The position numbers and the translations under genes are program-made. The notes beneath the pieces were generated by a model. It saw only the letters and a program-made list of their open reading frames with translations. It was not told the origin of the DNA and did no database searches. Shown here one piece after another: positions 7,948-18,816 of a DNA stretch of 64,000 bases; positions within the stretch are counted from its first letter, which is position 1, and each line of letters starts with the position of its first letter. The stretch is taken from the NCBI GenBank assembly GCA_017419405.1, contig JAFOLH010000003.1, positions 124,001 to 188,000 of the forward strand, written 5' to 3'. The stretch comes from Renibacterium sp. (GTDB lineage Bacteria > Actinomycetota > Actinomycetes > Actinomycetales > Micrococcaceae).

Positions 7948-9603
7948 ATGTACATCCTGCTGGCCAGCGGCCCGGAAGCCGGGCAGGCCTGCCTGCTCCT
8001 GCTGGATGCCGCAGGCCAGCCCGCAGCAGAACCGAGGGTCGTTGCCAGACCGGATCTGTCCGATGCCGTTTCCGCGCTGGAACGCCGGAACCGACCGCGC
8101 TGGGTGTGGCAACGGGCCCAGGCCTGGTACCCGGAGCTGCTTTCGGCCGGAGTCACCGTGGAACGCTGCCATGACCTGTCGCTGTGCCAGGCGATCCTGG
8201 CCGCGGCCGAATCCACCGCGGACACCGGATATCCGCGCGAAGTCCCGCCGGCCGCCGAACCGTTCGAACCCCGCGGCCTGGTCGACCCGGCCCAGGACAG
8301 CCTCTTCGAGGCCTCGACCGGAGCCCGCGGGGCCGGGCCGGAGGAGTTGCTTGCGGAATTCCGCGCCCAACTCCAGGCAATCCGCGCTTCCACCCGACCG
8401 GCCCGCCTGCAACTGTTGCTGGCCGCGGAATCCGCGGGCGCCCTGGTCGCCGCCGAAATGCAGCACACCGGCGTCCCGTGGCGAGCTGATCTGCACGAAA
8501 AACTACTCGTAGAAGCTCTGGGTCCGCGTCCTCCAGGCACCCAACGGCCCGCGAAGATGGAAGCCCTGGCCGCGCAACTGCGGGAAAAGCTCGGCGTGGC
8601 CACGGTGAACCCCGACTCGCCGCAGGAGCTGCTGCGGGCCCTGCACCGGGCCGGCATCGAGGCGAAAAGCGCACGCAGCTGGGAATTGCAGGAGATCGAC
8701 CACCCGGCGATCGAACCTTTGCTCGCCTACAAGAAACTCTCCCGGCTGTTCAGCGCGAACGGCTGGTTCTGGTTGGACCAGTGGGTCCGCCATGGCCGGT
8801 TCCGTCCGGAATACGTGGTCGGCGGGGTGGTCTCCGGACGCTGGGCGTCCCGCGGCGGCGGCGCGCTGCAAATTCCGAAACAGGTCCGCGCCGCGGTGCA
8901 CGCGGATCCGGGCCACAAGCTCATCGTCGCCGATGCCGCCCAGCTGGAACCGCGGGTACTGGCCGCGCTGGCCCAGGATTCGAAAATGGCCGAAGCAGCG
9001 CAGAGCAGCGATCTGTATGCCGGAATCGCGGCACAGGGATTCGGCGGCGATCGGGCCAAGGCCAAGGTCGCCCTGCTCGGCGCGATCTACGGCGCCACCA
9101 CCGGGGAATCCGGGCGGCTGATGCCGCAGTTGGCCCGGACCTATCCCCGGGCGGTCGGTTTGGTCGAAGAGGCGGCAAGGGCCGGTGAGCGCGGCGAGGT
9201 GGTCAGCACATTCTTGGGCCGCAGCTCGCCGCCGCCCTCCGCGGCCTGGCGCACCGCGCAACAAACCACCAGCGAACAGGAGCAACGATGGGCGGACAAT
9301 TTGGCCCGCTCGAGGGGCCGGTTCACCCGGAATTTCGTGGTCCAGGGTTCGGCCGCGGAATGGGCCTCCTGTTGGCTCGCCGAGCTGCGCCGGGCGCTGC
9401 GCTCGAGGCCCGAACTCGGCGCGGAACTGGTGTTTTTCCTGCACGATGAGGTGATGGTGCATTGCCCGGAAACCCACGTCGCCCAGGTCAGCACGTTGAT
9501 CGCCGAGGCTGCGCAATCCGCCAAGGACCTGATCTACGGTCGGGCTCCGATCAACTTCCCGGTGACGCTCGCCGTCGTCGACCATTACGACGAGGCCAAA
9601 TAG
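7948..9603 (+). CDS. Bifunctional 3'-5' exonuclease/DNA polymerase (PolA-like, family A)
   Basis: This 551-residue family A polymerase lacks a 5'-3' nuclease domain. The N-terminal third appears to be a diverged 3'-5' exonuclease fold. Polymerase motif A is VADAAQLEPRVLA (catalytic Asp), motif B is RAKAKVALLGAIYGATTG and motif C is FLHDEVMVHCPE. The motifs are looser than in DNA polymerase I (for example AQLEP for SQIEL), as in the second PolA-like protein of many Actinobacteria. I chose ATG 7948 because the frame upstream reads through promoter sequence. Its role is probably accessory repair synthesis. Confidence 0.9.
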   Translation: MYILLASGPEAGQACLLLLDAAGQPAAEPRVVARPDLSDAVSALERRNRPRWVWQRAQAWYPELLSAGVTVERCHDLSLCQAILAAAESTADTGYPREVPPAAEPFEPRGLVDPAQDSLFEASTGARGAGPEELLAEFRAQLQAIRASTRPARLQLLLAAESAGALVAAEMQHTGVPWRADLHEKLLVEALGPRPPGTQRPAKMEALAAQLREKLGVATVNPDSPQELLRALHRAGIEAKSARSWELQEIDHPAIEPLLAYKKLSRLFSANGWFWLDQWVRHGRFRPEYVVGGVVSGRWASRGGGALQIPKQVRAAVHADPGHKLIVADAAQLEPRVLAALAQDSKMAEAAQSSDLYAGIAAQGFGGDRAKAKVALLGAIYGATTGESGRLMPQLARTYPRAVGLVEEAARAGERGEVVSTFLGRSSPPPSAAWRTAQQTTSEQEQRWADNLARSRGRFTRNFVVQGSAAEWASCWLAELRRALRSRPELGAELVFFLHDEVMVHCPETHVAQVSTLIAEAAQSAKDLIYGRAPINFPVTLAVVDHYDEAK

Positions 9604-9608
9604 CAGCC

Positions 9609-9660
9609 GCTCCGTTCTGAAACCGCGATGAACCGGAGCTGACACGGCTCAGAGCGGAGC
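9609..9660. terminator. Hairpin between convergent polymerase and NUDIX genes
   Basis: GCTCCGTTCTGA (9609-9620) pairs with TCAGAGCGGAGC (9649-9660) with one G-U pair across a 28-base loop. The right arm covers the NUDIX stop codon. There is no T-tract, so its role as a two-way terminator is inferred from position. Confidence 0.45.
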
Positions 9661-10320
9661 CAACATCTCCTGGTTGCGATCCCAGTCCCGGCTCCAACCG
9701 AGTTCGTCGAACAGCTTGTTCAGAATGCCGCCGGTGAAGCCCCAGACCACGGTGTCCTGAACCAGGAACGCCGGGCTGCGGAAGGTGCTCCGGCCCCGGT
9801 GGACTGCGGCCATCCGGCGCAAACTGGGGTCCAACAACTCGCGGACCGGGGCGCGGAACACCCGGGCGGACTCCGCCAGGTCGACGGCGAAGACCGGCGA
9901 CGGCGCCCGCCACCAGGCGAGCACCGGGGTCACCGCGAAATTGCTGACCGCCAGTGCGGTCTGCGGCAATTGGCCCAGAATTTCGACGCCGGCCGGGTCC
10001 AATCCGGTCTCTTCGACCGCTTCGCGCAATGCTGCCGCAATCACATCGGCGTCCTGCGGTTCCACACCGCCGCCGGGGAAACCGATCTGGCCCGGATGGT
10101 CCTCCAAGGTCGCCGCCCGCTCCACCAGCAGGACATCGCAGTCCTCCGGGTCCGCGGAATAGGCCGGTCCACTGCTGCCGGAGCCGAAAAGCACCAGCAC
10201 CGAAGCTTGCCGGGCCAGCGCCGGATCCGGCAGGGAATCCCGGATCTCATCCCGCATCGCCGGGATCATGCCGGCCGCCGAGCGTTGCGCGAGCGCTTTC
10301 AAATCCTGATATGCATTCAC
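9649..10320 (-). CDS. NUDIX hydrolase, CoA pyrophosphatase type (NudL-like)
   Basis: This 223-residue protein probably hydrolyses CoA or its derivatives to phosphopantetheine and 3',5'-ADP. It has the UPF0035 signature ([21 protein letters not shown]) running into the NUDIX box (GGVEPQDAD...[10 protein letters not shown]), with aspartate in place of the first glutamate. The start is GTG 10320, which overlaps the nth stop (GTGA), so the two are translationally coupled. The same nth-NUDIX pairing occurs at Rv3674c-Rv3672c in M. tuberculosis, there with a thioredoxin-like gene between them. Confidence 0.92.
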   Translation of the reverse strand: MNAYQDLKALAQRSAAGMIPAMRDEIRDSLPDPALARQASVLVLFGSGSSGPAYSADPEDCDVLLVERAATLEDHPGQIGFPGGGVEPQDADVIAAALREAVEETGLDPAGVEILGQLPQTALAVSNFAVTPVLAWWRAPSPVFAVDLAESARVFRAPVRELLDPSLRRMAAVHRGRSTFRSPAFLVQDTVVWGFTGGILNKLFDELGWSRDWDRNQEMLAPL

Positions 10321-11123
10321 GTCGGTGTAACGTCCTGGGCGCGAAAAACCTGCCGCTGGAAATCCTGCCGGAGTTCTGCGGCACCCTCGGTATCGGCCAG
10401 CATCGCCGCCAAAAGCGCTTCGTTGCCCGGTGCCAGCTCGTATTTGAGCAGTTTTTTGGCCCGGTCCGGATCGGTCTCGCCCATTCCGTAGGCGGGGCAC
10501 AGTCCGGCCACGACACATGCCCCGCAAGCCGGTTTGCGGGCATGGCAGACCCGGCGCCCGTGGAACACCACCCGATGCGAAAGCATGGTCCAGTCCGCGG
10601 GCTCGATCAATTCGCCCACCTCGGCCTCCACCACTACCGGGTCATCGGAATCGGTCCAGCCGAAGCGGCGGGCCAATCGGCCGAAGTGGGTGTCCACCGT
10701 GATCCCGGGCACCCCGAAAGCGTTGCCGAGCACCACGTTCGCAGTTTTCCGGCCCACGCCCGGGAGCGTGACCAGTTCGGCCAGGCTGCCCGGGACCTCG
10801 CCGTCGTACTCGTCGACGATCCGGCCCGCCAAGCCGATCAACGATTTCGCTTTGGCCCGGAAAAACCCGGTGGGCCGAATCAGTTCCTCCAACGCTGCCG
10901 GCTCCGCCTGCGCCAAGGCCAGGGCATCCGGATAGCGCGCGAACAGCGCCGGAGTGGTCTGGTTGACCCGGACATCGGTGGTTTGCGCCGAAAGCACGGT
11001 GGCCACCAGGAGTTCGAACGGGTTCCGGAAGTCCAATTCCGCATGCGCGTAGGGGTACGCTTCGGCGAGCAGCCGATTGATCTTGCGGGCCCTGCGCTTG
11101 AGCGCAAGGCGGGATTCAGCCAT
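10317..11123 (-). CDS. nth: Endonuclease III (base-excision repair glycosylase/AP lyase)
   Basis: This 268-residue protein removes oxidised pyrimidines and cleaves AP sites. The helix-hairpin-helix is [15 protein letters not shown] with the catalytic lysine, followed by [13 protein letters not shown] with the catalytic aspartate. The 4Fe-4S ligands are the four cysteines in [17 protein letters not shown]. About 45 residues after the cluster form an extra C-terminal tail, as in several actinobacterial Nth proteins. ATG 11123 overlaps the upstream membrane-protein stop by eight bases. Confidence 0.96.
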   Translation of the reverse strand: MAESRLALKRRARKINRLLAEAYPYAHAELDFRNPFELLVATVLSAQTTDVRVNQTTPALFARYPDALALAQAEPAALEELIRPTGFFRAKAKSLIGLAGRIVDEYDGEVPGSLAELVTLPGVGRKTANVVLGNAFGVPGITVDTHFGRLARRFGWTDSDDPVVVEAEVGELIEPADWTMLSHRVVFHGRRVCHARKPACGACVVAGLCPAYGMGETDPDRAKKLLKYELAPGNEALLAAMLADTEGAAELRQDFQRQVFRAQDVTPT

Positions 11124-12309
11124 CTTCGGGAGCGCGTTCGATGCTGCTCAAGTCCCGCAGCACGCCGATCCGGCCATCGGAGTTCTGCACGATGAAATCG
11201 TGACCGCGGTCCTGCAAGGCCAAGAACCAGGTTCCGGGCTCGATGTTGTAGAGGAATCCGCCGGTGTGCTCGTCGAGCACGGCCTTGGGCCGGTCCACGG
11301 CGAACCAGAACGCTTCATAGACCAATTGGCCGCCGGTGTCCTGGCCCGGCCGGCTCGCCGGATCGACCGTAGCGGCAAATGACTCCGGTTCCAGCTCTTC
11401 CGCGGTCGCGGGCTCGGCGGGCGCCTCGAAGGACCGGGTCCAGGAATCATCCGTTGCGGTCTCCGCCGCCGGCTCGGGCTCGGCCGCCGACCCGGCTTCC
11501 ACCGCCGGTTCCGCTTCCACTACCGGGTCCGCTTCCACTGCCGGGTCCGCCGCCTCGGGCGGCTCGGTTCCGAACGGCAGTGCTGCCTCGGGACCGGTCA
11601 GGTCCGGTTCCGGTTCGACGTCGGCCGCAGCTTCAGGAGCTGCCGAGTCCTCTGACGGCAAGGAGGTGAAATGCTGGCCCACCACGAACGGCTGGGGTTC
11701 GGCGGCCGCCGGGGGCTCGGCGAACGTGGAAGCGACCATGTCCACGGGCGGTTCCTGGACCGGATTCGGCACCGATTGGCCCGGTACCGATTGGCCCAGC
11801 GCCGCCAGCGCCGGGGCCGGTACCGTCGCAGTACCGAAGAAAGGCAGCCATTTCGCAGCCACCGTGGCGGCCAACAAGCCGAGTGCGCCGATCAGCGAGA
11901 TCAAGTAGCCGAGCGAGAAGCCGCCCACGGTCAGCAGGAAGAAATAGCCGGCAGCGAAGGACGCCACCACGGAGCCGAACTGGTCCAAGCTGAGCGAACC
12001 CACGCGGATCAAACCGCTCCGGTTCAAACGCTGCACCAGGAACATCACCGCGACCGCCAAGGGCAGGACGATGCCAATCACCAGGAAGTAGACCGTGGAG
12101 CTGTTCCAGAAGTTGCTTCCGCCGGCCCCGGCGATCGGCAGCACGGTGCCCACCAGCATCACCAGCACCGAGCCGAAGATCACCAGGTCGCGGAGCGTGA
12201 AGGGTCCCAAAACTGCGCCGCCGGGTGCGGCGGCAGGGCCGGCTGGCTGACCGGACGCCGTCGGCGGCGCCACAGTGCCAACCACGGTTCCAGGCTGGAT
12301 GTCGTTCAC
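11116..12309 (-). CDS. Uncharacterised four-helix membrane protein with acidic, proline-rich tail
   Basis: This 397-residue protein has a Gly/Ala/Pro-rich N-terminus and about four transmembrane helices between residues 35 and 160 ([65 protein letters not shown]). A long disordered tail follows, with repeated EADP/EAEPA units and a compact C-terminal segment ([19 protein letters not shown]). No enzyme motif is visible. The ATG at 12309 is preceded by AAGGAG. The gene lies upstream of nth in an apparent operon and is divergent from acs. The function is unknown. Confidence 0.82.
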   Translation of the reverse strand: MNDIQPGTVVGTVAPPTASGQPAGPAAAPGGAVLGPFTLRDLVIFGSVLVMLVGTVLPIAGAGGSNFWNSSTVYFLVIGIVLPLAVAVMFLVQRLNRSGLIRVGSLSLDQFGSVVASFAAGYFFLLTVGGFSLGYLISLIGALGLLAATVAAKWLPFFGTATVPAPALAALGQSVPGQSVPNPVQEPPVDMVASTFAEPPAAAEPQPFVVGQHFTSLPSEDSAAPEAAADVEPEPDLTGPEAALPFGTEPPEAADPAVEADPVVEAEPAVEAGSAAEPEPAAETATDDSWTRSFEAPAEPATAEELEPESFAATVDPASRPGQDTGGQLVYEAFWFAVDRPKAVLDEHTGGFLYNIEPGTWFLALQDRGHDFIVQNSDGRIGVLRDLSSIERAPEDG

Positions 12310-12475
12310 GTGAACTCCTTGCCGGCCCGCTCGAAAGGGCCGATTTTCGGTGAATATCCCCTTTCAGAGTAGTGAACCGGTCGCGCCAACCAAAGCTCCG
12401 ACGCCCTGCCCCGCCAAGTTTCTGCGCAATTGGGCGCACAAATGCAACCGTTGACCGCGTCATATCAGGCCAATG

Positions 12476-12491
12476 TGTGAGCTGGGACACG
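12476..12491 (+). promoter_or_regulatory. Candidate Crp/GlxR-type site upstream of acs
   Basis: TGTGAGCTGGGACACG matches the CRP-family pattern TGTGA-N6-TCACA fully on the left and in three of five bases on the right. A TAGGGT -10-like hexamer at 12511-12516 would place the site about 40 bases before transcription start, the usual class II activator position. A Crp-family gene lies at 31345-32022. This is a visual match only. Confidence 0.35.
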
Positions 12492-12576
12492 CATTGCGGC
12501 CGGCTCGCGCTAGGGTAGGAATCAAAGCGGAAGACGCGTGGGGACACCACGGAACAGGGATTGCAAAGGAACCAGA

Positions 12577-14535
<1,959 letters not shown>

Positions 14536-14569
14536 CCGAATCCGGAACGCCGCCCACCGAGGAGCTCAG

Positions 14570-14917
14570 ATGACCGACGATCCAGGAATCCGCCGCGACG
14601 TCCCGCCCAGCGGAACCGGCTGCCGGGAATGCCTGGCCGCGGACGGCTGGTGGGTGCATCTGCGCCGATGCGCCCAATGCGGGCACATCGGGTGCTGCGA
14701 CAGCTCGCCGGAACAGCACGCGACCGCGCATTTCCGGGAAACCGGTCACCCGGTGGTGCGCAGTTTCGAACCCGGCGAAGCCTGGTTCTTCGACTACCGG
14801 GACGGCTCATTCCCGCGGGCCGGGCAACTCGCGGCACCGCTGAGCCACCCGGAAGACCAGCCTGCGCCCGGGCCGGAAGGCAAAGTGCCGGCGAATTGGC
14901 GGGAACTGATCCACTGA
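14570..14917 (+). CDS. UBP-type zinc-finger domain protein
   Basis: This 115-residue protein is almost entirely one ZnF-UBP-like domain: GCRECLAADGWWVHLRRC, then CAQCGHIGCCDSS and a histidine pair (QHATAHFRETGHPV). The Cys/His pattern would bind two or three zinc ions. Small UBP-finger proteins of this kind are common in Actinobacteria and their role is unknown; no ubiquitin pathway is implied. GAGGAG lies upstream of the ATG. It is downstream of acs and ends before a long hairpin. Confidence 0.88.
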   Translation: MTDDPGIRRDVPPSGTGCRECLAADGWWVHLRRCAQCGHIGCCDSSPEQHATAHFRETGHPVVRSFEPGEAWFFDYRDGSFPRAGQLAAPLSHPEDQPAPGPEGKVPANWRELIH

Positions 14918-14948
14918 ATCAGACGGCGCGGCGCCGTTGTCAGAACTC

Positions 14949-15007
14949 ACTTGGGTGCAGTTGAGCCGGGTATTCGTCGGCAATACCCGGCTCAACTGCA
15001 CCCAAGT
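14949..15007. terminator. Perfect 26-bp inverted repeat at a convergent junction
   Basis: The arms 14949-14974 and 14982-15007 are exact reverse complements around a 7-base loop (CGTCGGC). The structure lies between the convergent UBP-finger gene and the Gfo/Idh gene and has no T-tract. It resembles two other long hairpins in this window in design but not in sequence. Confidence 0.7.
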
Positions 15008-15044
15008 CGACCGGGCAAGCCGAACATTAGCCACCCGGTCACGG

Positions 15045-16109
15045 TCAGAGCACGATTTCCCGGCCCTGCTCGGCGGATTCGTAGATTGCGGCAATGATCT
15101 TCATCAGCTCCAGGCCGTGCTCGGCCGGCGCCGCCTCGGCGACTTCGCCCCGCGCCGTGGCCAAGAAGTAATCGATCTCGTTGCGGTAGCCGACCGGGTC
15201 AAAGCCCAGCGAGTCGATCACCGGGGTGATGTCCAGCAACGTGTCGTGCTTCTCGGTGAAAATCTTCAGCGCCGGTTCCAAGCTGGCACCGCCGTTCTCG
15301 CCGAACACCTGCACCTTGACCTCGTCCGGCCCGTGCAGCGAATAGCTCGTGTCGAAGTGCATCACGGCGCCGTTTTCGAAGGTCACGAGCGCCGAGGCCA
15401 AATCCTCCACCGAATTCTGCGCCGGATCGTAGTCCGCGGAAAGGTAGCGGCTCAGATTCTTGATGTTCGCCCGGTTGCCCAATTTGTGGAACACCGCTCC
15501 GGACACCCGGGAAGCCTTGGGGCAGCCCATCAGGTACCAGCAGATGTCCAAAAAATGCACACCCAGATCGATCAGCGGCCCGCCGCCGGACTTGGCTTTG
15601 TCCGCGAACCATCCGCCGGGGTTGCCGGCGCGCCGCAAACAGGACGCCTTCGCATAGTAGATCGGCCCCAACTCGCCGGCGTCGATGAACTGCTTGAGCA
15701 CCGTCGCATTGGGCGAGAACCGGCGCACATAGGCCACTTGGAGCTTGCCCGCCGACGCCGCGGCAGCCTCGGCGACCTCCTCGGCCTGCGCCAGGGTCGC
15801 GGTCATCGGCTTTTCGATCAGCACATGCTTTCCGGCCCGCAACGCCTCGAGGACCAGTTCCGCGTGCGTGTCATTGCGCGTGCAGATACTGACCGCGTCG
15901 ATCTCCGGATCCGCGAAAACCTCGGCCGGATCAGTGACCGCGCGGGCGCCGTACTGCTCGGCGCGCTGCGCCGCGCGCTCCGCGAAGATGTCGCAGACCG
16001 CGACCAACTCGGCTTCCGGGGAATCCCGGTAGGCCTTCAGGTGCTCGTCCGCGATCGTGCCCAAGCCGATGACGGCGACCCGCACCGGAGTGCGGCCTCC
16101 GCCGCTCAT
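15045..16109 (-). CDS. Gfo/Idh/MocA-family oxidoreductase
   Basis: This 354-residue NAD(P)-dependent sugar or polyol dehydrogenase has an N-terminal Rossmann fold (VAVIGLGTIADEHLKAY) and the EKP motif (VLIEKPMTATLAQAEE). It also has the C-terminal substrate-domain signature GGPLIDLGVHFLDICWYLMG, with the aspartate and histidine of the active site. Its ATG overlaps the stop of the isomerase gene (ATGA). The pair probably handles a sugar brought in by the neighbouring ABC importer. The exact substrate cannot be read from sequence. Confidence 0.92.
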   Translation of the reverse strand: MSGGGRTPVRVAVIGLGTIADEHLKAYRDSPEAELVAVCDIFAERAAQRAEQYGARAVTDPAEVFADPEIDAVSICTRNDTHAELVLEALRAGKHVLIEKPMTATLAQAEEVAEAAAASAGKLQVAYVRRFSPNATVLKQFIDAGELGPIYYAKASCLRRAGNPGGWFADKAKSGGGPLIDLGVHFLDICWYLMGCPKASRVSGAVFHKLGNRANIKNLSRYLSADYDPAQNSVEDLASALVTFENGAVMHFDTSYSLHGPDEVKVQVFGENGGASLEPALKIFTEKHDTLLDITPVIDSLGFDPVGYRNEIDYFLATARGEVAEAAPAEHGLELMKIIAAIYESAEQGREIVL

Positions 16110-16981
16110 GCCGGGACTCCGGCAGCGTCGGCCTCAAGCTCGGCGACCAAACGCCGCGCATTGGCGAGCGCGAGTTCGCAGGCCACCAGGCAATCCTGCG
16201 CGCCTTCGTATTCGATCGAAAGGAAGCCGTCGAAGCCGGCTTCCTTCGCCGTCCAGAGAATCCGGGCCAGGTCCAAGTCCCCGAAACCGAGCACCGAGCC
16301 TTGCAAGAAGTTCCCCGCCACGGTCTCCAGCCAACCCTCGCCCGGGAAATTCTCCCGGATGAAGAAATCCTTCAGGTGCACCACCGAAGCATTCGGGGCC
16401 AATTTCGCCACCGCGGCATAGGGCGAGTCGTCGACGCAGAGGAAATTGCCGACGTCGAGCGTGGTCTTGAAATTGTCCCGGTCCACCAGGTACAGCAAAC
16501 GGGCGATCCGTTCACTGTGGTTCATGAAAAAGCCATGGTTCTCCACCGAGGTGGTGATGCCCAAGCCCGCCGCATAGTCGGCAATCTGCTGGCAGGCCGG
16601 AACAATGGTCGCCAAAACGCTTTCCAACTCCGCCTGCGAAGCCTCCCGCCAGGCCCACTCGACGACGTCGTGCCGGAAGAACTGCGCGCCCAAGGCCTGC
16701 GCGATGTCCAGTTGGCCGCGGATCCGGTCCACTTCGGCAGCCACCTCAGTGCCTCGGAAGTCGGCGGCCACCACGTAGTTGATGATCGGCAGGCCTGCGG
16801 CTTCGGCGGCAGCACGCAGCGCCCGTGCCGATTCCACGGTCAGCGGCTCGGGCAGCCCGGCTTCGGCGATCTCCAGATGCGAGGCGCCGTGCTGCGCGGC
16901 CCAGTCGACCACTCCGGCCAGATCGAGCCGGCCGTCCGCCATCGCGCCCGCGAAACTGTAGGAACTGAATCCAATCTTCAT
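16106..16981 (-). CDS. TIM-barrel sugar phosphate isomerase/epimerase-like protein
   Basis: This 291-residue AP-endonuclease-2-like TIM barrel (IolE/hydroxypyruvate isomerase superfamily) has metal-site segments TSVENHGFF, TTLDVGNF, VVHLKDFF and LSIEYEGAQD, which carry the expected Glu, Asp, His and Glu ligands. AAGGAG lies just before the ATG. It is the first gene of a two-gene operon with the Gfo/Idh dehydrogenase, a common pairing for inositol or rare-sugar metabolism. The upstream 147 bases separate it from the divergent M81 gene and contain TTTTTGATCTTTGA, a possible operator. Confidence 0.9.
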   Translation of the reverse strand: MKIGFSSYSFAGAMADGRLDLAGVVDWAAQHGASHLEIAEAGLPEPLTVESARALRAAAEAAGLPIINYVVAADFRGTEVAAEVDRIRGQLDIAQALGAQFFRHDVVEWAWREASQAELESVLATIVPACQQIADYAAGLGITTSVENHGFFMNHSERIARLLYLVDRDNFKTTLDVGNFLCVDDSPYAAVAKLAPNASVVHLKDFFIRENFPGEGWLETVAGNFLQGSVLGFGDLDLARILWTAKEAGFDGFLSIEYEGAQDCLVACELALANARRLVAELEADAAGVPA

Positions 16982-17129
16982 GAAGCTCCTTGTTGTGTTT
17001 TTGATCTTTGACAGCTTGCAATGAGCTTATTCGTGCAGAGGAACTTCCGTCACCGGCCGGAACTTTATTCGCGGGCGAAGAAACTGCCGGCCCTGCCGGA
17101 TTCATCCCGGGTGGCCTAGGCTGGCTGCC

Positions 17130-18719
17130 GTGAACTCCCCTCTCGGCAGCAAACCCCGCATCGCGATCGCCGGAATCGCTTTGGAAGCCAGCACCTATTC
17201 GCCGGCCCGGACGCCGGAGGCCGGGTTCGTCCGGCGCGATGGCCAGCAGATCTTGGACTACTACCCGTTTTTCGCGCCGGGCAGCCGGATCCGGGAAGCC
17301 GCGCAATGGCTGCCCTTGGTCCACTACCGGGCAATCCCCGGCGGCGCCGTGCCCCGTGCGGACTACGAGGCCATGAAAGCCACCATCTGCCAGGCGGTTC
17401 GGGAAACCCTGTCCGAAGGGCCCTTGCACGGCTTCTACTTCGACATCCATGGTGCGATGAGCGTCGTGGGTCTGGATGACCCGGAAGCCGACCTGCTGCT
17501 GGCCCTGCGGGCGCTCACCGGACCCGAGACGGTCTTCGGCTCCGGCATGGACCTGCACGGGAACGTTTCAGCGACGTTGGCTTGGCAGCTGGACGTGCCC
17601 AGTTGCTACCGGATGGCGCCGCACGAGGACTGGCTCGAAACCAAGGAGCGCACTGCGGCGAACCTGCTCGCCGTGATCGCCTCCGGAACCCGGCCGCTCA
17701 AGGCCTGGATCCCGGTGCCGATCCTGCTGCCGGGCGAAAAAACCAGCACTCGGGACGAACCGGCCAAGGGGCTGTACCGGCAGGTCGCCGAGGCCGCCGA
17801 GCGGGACGGGGTGCTCGATGCCGGCCTGTGGATCGGATACGCCTGGGCCGACGAGCCGCGCAACCATGCGGTGGTGATGGTCACCGGCCAGGATTGGCCC
17901 CGGATAGCGGCCGAGGCGGAGGCGATCGCGGAAAGCATGTGGCGGCAGCGCTCCGGGTTCCAGTTCGTGGCACCCGCGGCAAGCTTGGCGGAATGCCTCG
18001 ATTCAGCCGTCGCCAGCCAGGCCACACCGTTTTTTTTGAGCGATTCCGGAGACAACCCGACCGCCGGCGGCGCCGGAGACGTCACCTGGACGCTGGCCCG
18101 ATTGCTTGAAGCAATCGGCCCCGGCGGTGCCCGGGAGGCGGACTTCGCAGGCAAAACCGTGATCTATGCGGCCATTCCGGATGCCGAGTCCGCCCGGTAT
18201 TGCCAGGCGGCCGGCACCGGCGCCGAGGTCACCGTGCGGATCGGTGCCCGGATCGACGACCGGCCGGAGCCGCCGGTCGAAGTCACCGGAACGATCCGGC
18301 GGGTGACCGACTCGGATCCGGTCGCCGGAATCGAAATCGTGCTGCAATCGGGTCCACTGCAGATTTTGCTGACCGAACGGCGCAAGCCCTACCACTTGGA
18401 ATCCGACTTCAGCCGGAATGGTTTGGACCCCCGGGCGGCGGATCTGGTCCTGGTCAAGATCGGCTACCTCGAGCCGGAGCTATTCGCGATGGCCGCCGAT
18501 TGGATGTTGGCGCTGACCCCCGGCGGCGTGGACCAGGACCTGCAGCGGTTGGGCCACCGCCGGATCCTCCGGCCGATGTTCCCGTACGACGACGGCTTCC
18601 AGCCTGACCTTTCCGCGCGCAGGATCCCGGCGTCCGCCGATCCCTGGCCGGAGCCGGAGCAGGCTCCGCAACCGGGCCGCCCCGGAGCACCCGCCGCAGA
18701 AACTTCGGCACCGAACTAA
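17130..18719 (+). CDS. M81-family metallopeptidase (MlrC-like)
   Basis: This 529-residue protein has the M81 N-terminal domain with candidate metal-site segments GFYFDIHGAMSVVG, GSGMDLHGNVSATL and YRMAPHEDWLETKER, and a C-terminal DUF1485-type domain (DSGDNPTAGGAGD). MlrC proteins hydrolyse linear peptides such as opened microcystin, but many homologues sit in sugar or peptide uptake loci with unknown substrates. The start is GTG 17130 without a strong Shine-Dalgarno. A run of eight T (18030-18037) lies in the coding sequence and is unusual for this composition. It is followed after 97 bases by the ABC importer. Confidence 0.88.
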   Translation: MNSPLGSKPRIAIAGIALEASTYSPARTPEAGFVRRDGQQILDYYPFFAPGSRIREAAQWLPLVHYRAIPGGAVPRADYEAMKATICQAVRETLSEGPLHGFYFDIHGAMSVVGLDDPEADLLLALRALTGPETVFGSGMDLHGNVSATLAWQLDVPSCYRMAPHEDWLETKERTAANLLAVIASGTRPLKAWIPVPILLPGEKTSTRDEPAKGLYRQVAEAAERDGVLDAGLWIGYAWADEPRNHAVVMVTGQDWPRIAAEAEAIAESMWRQRSGFQFVAPAASLAECLDSAVASQATPFFLSDSGDNPTAGGAGDVTWTLARLLEAIGPGGAREADFAGKTVIYAAIPDAESARYCQAAGTGAEVTVRIGARIDDRPEPPVEVTGTIRRVTDSDPVAGIEIVLQSGPLQILLTERRKPYHLESDFSRNGLDPRAADLVLVKIGYLEPELFAMAADWMLALTPGGVDQDLQRLGHRRILRPMFPYDDGFQPDLSARRIPASADPWPEPEQAPQPGRPGAPAAETSAPN

Positions 18720-18816
18720 TCCGCAAACGGTTCCGCGGCACCAGTGCCTTGTGGTTCTCTTCGATATCAAACGGCGGCCGGTTCGGGCTTGCCGAGGCGG
18801 ATTCGAGGAGGCCACA

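Noticed and set aside
11488-11560. Short near-repeats resembling a CRISPR or minisatellite
   Set aside because: They encode the EADP/EAEPA tail of the membrane protein in frame and lack spacers. They are protein-level low complexity.
14570-14917. UBP zinc finger as evidence of a ubiquitin-like conjugation system
   Set aside because: No E1, E2, deubiquitinase or ubiquitin-like gene is present nearby, and small UBP-finger proteins are common in Actinobacteria without such systems.
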